In this document: one piece after another, positions 6,470-6,692 of the stretch
Numbering within the stretch: the first letter of the stretch is position 1
Layout of the letters: the number at the start of each line of letters is the position of its first letter
Source: Smithellaceae bacterium
GTDB taxonomy: Bacteria; Desulfobacterota; Syntrophia; Syntrophales; Smithellaceae
DNA length: 6,692 nt
Direction of reading: 5' to 3'
NCBI GenBank assembly: GCA_028701435.1
Contig: JAQVQT010000102.1
Span: forward strand, 1-6,692
Notes under the pieces: generated by a model
Told to the model about the DNA's origin: nothing
The model's input: the letters and a program-made list of their open reading frames with translations, nothing else
Database searches by the model: none
Made by a program: the position numbers and the translations under genes

Positions 6470-6480
6470 TCACCATTCAT
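6464..6480 (-). repeat. 7-bp tandem repeat at the mnmE start (about 2.4 units)
   Basis: On the plus strand CACCATT occurs twice head-to-tail (6464-6470 and 6471-6477) followed by a partial CAT. On the coding strand this gives ATG triplets at 6480, 6476 and 6469; only 6469 is in the mnmE frame. The ATG at 6480 shares an A with the jag TAA stop (TAATG) but would encode only MNGEW. Confidence 0.75.
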
Positions 6481-6692
6481 TAAAAGCTATCGCCGGCCGG
6501 CTCTTTCCGGCTTCTGCTTTTACCCGGGCGGAGGTTGTTTCCTTTTTTGGCCGGCAGAACGATGACCTTTCGATATTCGCCTTCGCCGCGGCTTTTGGTG
6601 ATGAGTTCGTCGTCTTCCTGCAGCGCCAGATGGATGATCCGCCGGTCGTGAGCGTTCATGTGGGAAAGCGAAAGGGGTTTCTGCGTTTTCTT
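6480..6692 (-). CDS. khpB: Jag/KhpB RNA-binding protein, C-terminal R3H domain (5' part outside window)
   Basis: Reading the minus strand from the window edge gives 70 codons ending in TAA (6482-6480). The first visible residues are KKTQKPLSLSHMNAHDRRII, followed by HLALQEDDELITKSRGEGEY and RKVIVLPAKK. This is the R3H domain of Jag (SpoIIIJ-associated protein, also KhpB/EloR): the R-x3-H signature is Arg17-His21, followed by the typical SRGEGEYRKVIV strand. A basic tail (RPGKSRSRKE) closes the protein. Family members bind RNA and, in Firmicutes, influence cell elongation and division; the role in this organism is inferred. The N-terminal Jag and KH domains must lie beyond base 6692. The position directly before mnmE matches the widespread rnpA-yidC-jag-mnmE order, which supports the call. 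The gene is easily missed because its start is off the edge. Confidence 0.92.
   Translation of the reverse strand, partial: KKTQKPLSLSHMNAHDRRIIHLALQEDDELITKSRGEGEYRKVIVLPAKKGNNLRPGKSRSRKEPAGDSF

Noticed and set aside
5945..6565. A plus-strand open frame across mnmE, the junction and jag
   Set aside because: It covers conserved mnmE and jag coding sequence on the other strand and shows no domain signature or convincing ribosome site.

Overview
The window looks like a chromosomal segment of a Gram-negative bacterium, most plausibly a deltaproteobacterium (Desulfobacterota, for example a Syntrophus- or Smithella-like lineage). This is an inference, not a sequence match. It rests on three things: a very long multi-PAS/HD-GYP protein, the jag-mnmE gene order, and a secreted protein plus outer-membrane lipoprotein pair that needs a two-membrane envelope. 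Base composition is moderate to GC-rich overall, with clear AT-rich islands inside the PAS gene.

Layout: (1) Bases 1-2652, plus strand: the 3' part of a gene for a signalling protein with at least six PAS domains (the first cut by the window edge) and a C-terminal HD-GYP domain, a predicted cyclic-di-GMP phosphodiesterase. (2) Bases 2653-2771: a 119-base gap between convergent genes. It holds an AATTCCGGGGACAC sequence resembling a dispersed repeat and a separate imperfect hairpin with a CGCG loop. (3) Bases 2772-4988, minus strand: two tightly linked genes, a secreted FlgT-like protein followed after 12 bases by a CsgG-like outer-membrane lipoprotein with C-terminal TPRs. (4) Bases 5090-6469, minus strand: mnmE, a complete tRNA-modification GTPase. 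(5) Bases 6480-6692, minus strand: the 3' end of jag/khpB, encoding the R3H RNA-binding domain; its start lies beyond the window.

Reading along the minus strand, jag and mnmE form the end of the widespread rpmH-rnpA-yidC-jag-mnmE housekeeping cluster and are probably translationally coupled. The envelope pair follows after 101 bases and may have its own promoter just past the mnmE stop. The PAS/HD-GYP gene faces the pair and is a separate unit. Any link between its c-di-GMP signalling and the envelope pair is speculation based on adjacency.

The best candidate for something little described is the FlgT-like/CsgG-like pair. The lipoprotein carries a basic, cysteine-containing segment where CsgG has its first membrane-spanning hairpin. 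The PAS gene is also notable: an exact 28-bp in-frame repeat brackets two of its PAS domains. No tRNA, rRNA, CRISPR array or intact mobile element was seen, and no gap exceeds 300 bases.
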